This document shows, piece by piece, positions 5,676 to 5,831 of a stretch of DNA of 5,831 nucleotides (the stretch's first letter is position 1; each line of letters starts with the position of its first letter). Both the position numbers and the translations under genes were made by a program. The notes beneath the pieces are model-generated. The model was not told the origin of the DNA. It ran no database searches and saw only the letters and a list, made by a program, of their open reading frames with translations. Where the stretch lies: positions 1 to 5,831 of the forward strand of contig WFQA01000051.1 of the NCBI GenBank assembly GCA_015487255.1, in the 5' to 3' direction. This stretch comes from Paracoccaceae bacterium. Its GTDB lineage: Bacteria > Pseudomonadota > Alphaproteobacteria > Rhodobacterales > Rhodobacteraceae.

Positions 5676-5831
5676 ATGAACCGTAAAGTTAAACTCATGG
5701 CACTGGTTGCCGCCGCCGTGGCGGCGCTGGCATATCTGTATGTGGGCACGGATTTGTTCAACAATAAAGATGTGCCGGTTGCCGCGCCGCCGGAGGATGC
5801 AGCGGCGGGTTCGGCCATGCCCGAAACCCCC
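5676..5831 (+). CDS. N-terminus of a membrane-anchored or exported protein, cut by the window end
   Basis: Fifty-two codons are visible and the frame is open to the last base. AAGGA (5663-5667) lies 8 nt before the ATG, a good ribosome-binding site. The product starts with a short basic segment (MNRKVK), followed by a hydrophobic stretch at about residues 7-24 rich in Ala, Leu and Val. Next comes a polar turn, and from residue 33 a Pro/Ala/Glu-rich low-complexity linker. This fits a signal anchor or signal peptide exposing a periplasmic domain. There is no lipobox Cys. A weak AxA site (ALA, 17-19) could allow cleavage. LysM- or other envelope-domain proteins of alphaproteobacteria often begin this way, but the defining domain lies beyond the window, so no function is assigned. 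Confidence 0.75.
   Translation, partial: MNRKVKLMALVAAAVAALAYLYVGTDLFNNKDVPVAAPPEDAAAGSAMPETP

Noticed and set aside
5522..5818. 98-codon minus-strand frame over the prpE-5676 spacer
   Set aside because: Its first part is the antisense of the GC-rich start of the 5676 gene. It has no ribosome-binding site, and the forward gene has a good one.

Overview
The window looks like ordinary chromosomal DNA from an alphaproteobacterium, most likely of the Rhodobacterales type. The evidence is the GC-rich, G/C-ending codon use of the two large enzymes, a small outer-membrane barrel protein with the DWSGFYAGG-type mature N-terminus common in that class, and the sequence style of the two enzymes. Placement at order level is inference; no rRNA or marker gene is present.

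Layout, all genes on the + strand: (1) 1-287, an AT-richer non-coding leader with a 9-bp inverted repeat, a candidate promoter, and a perfect TTGTATACAA palindrome touching the ribosome-binding site; (2) 288-2555, a full-length hybrid malic enzyme (maeB type, malic enzyme plus phosphotransacetylase-like domain); (3) 2635-3276, a small outer-membrane beta-barrel protein with its own candidate promoter, closed by a strong intrinsic terminator at 3299-3331; (4) 3277-3499, a short control region with an 18-bp operator-like palindrome and a weak promoter candidate; (5) 3500-5389, a full-length propionate--CoA ligase (prpE type); (6) 5390-5675, a 286-bp AT-rich region with two TAAAC/GTTTA inverted repeats around a good promoter candidate, then a cluster of TTTGC/GCAAA words; (7) 5676-5831, the first 52 codons of a membrane-anchored or exported protein that runs off the window.

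The two enzymes fit one metabolic theme without forming an operon. PrpE activates propionate to propionyl-CoA. In many alphaproteobacteria this enters the TCA cycle as succinyl-CoA through the methylmalonyl-CoA route. Malic enzyme then withdraws C4 acid as pyruvate plus reduced nicotinamide cofactor. No methylcitrate-cycle or propionyl-CoA carboxylase genes are in the window, so this link is inference. The terminator and separate control regions indicate at least three transcription units.

I found no mobile element, CRISPR array, tRNA, rRNA or evident novel multi-gene system. The signals most worth a second look are the palindromic, operator-like sites in the intergenic regions.
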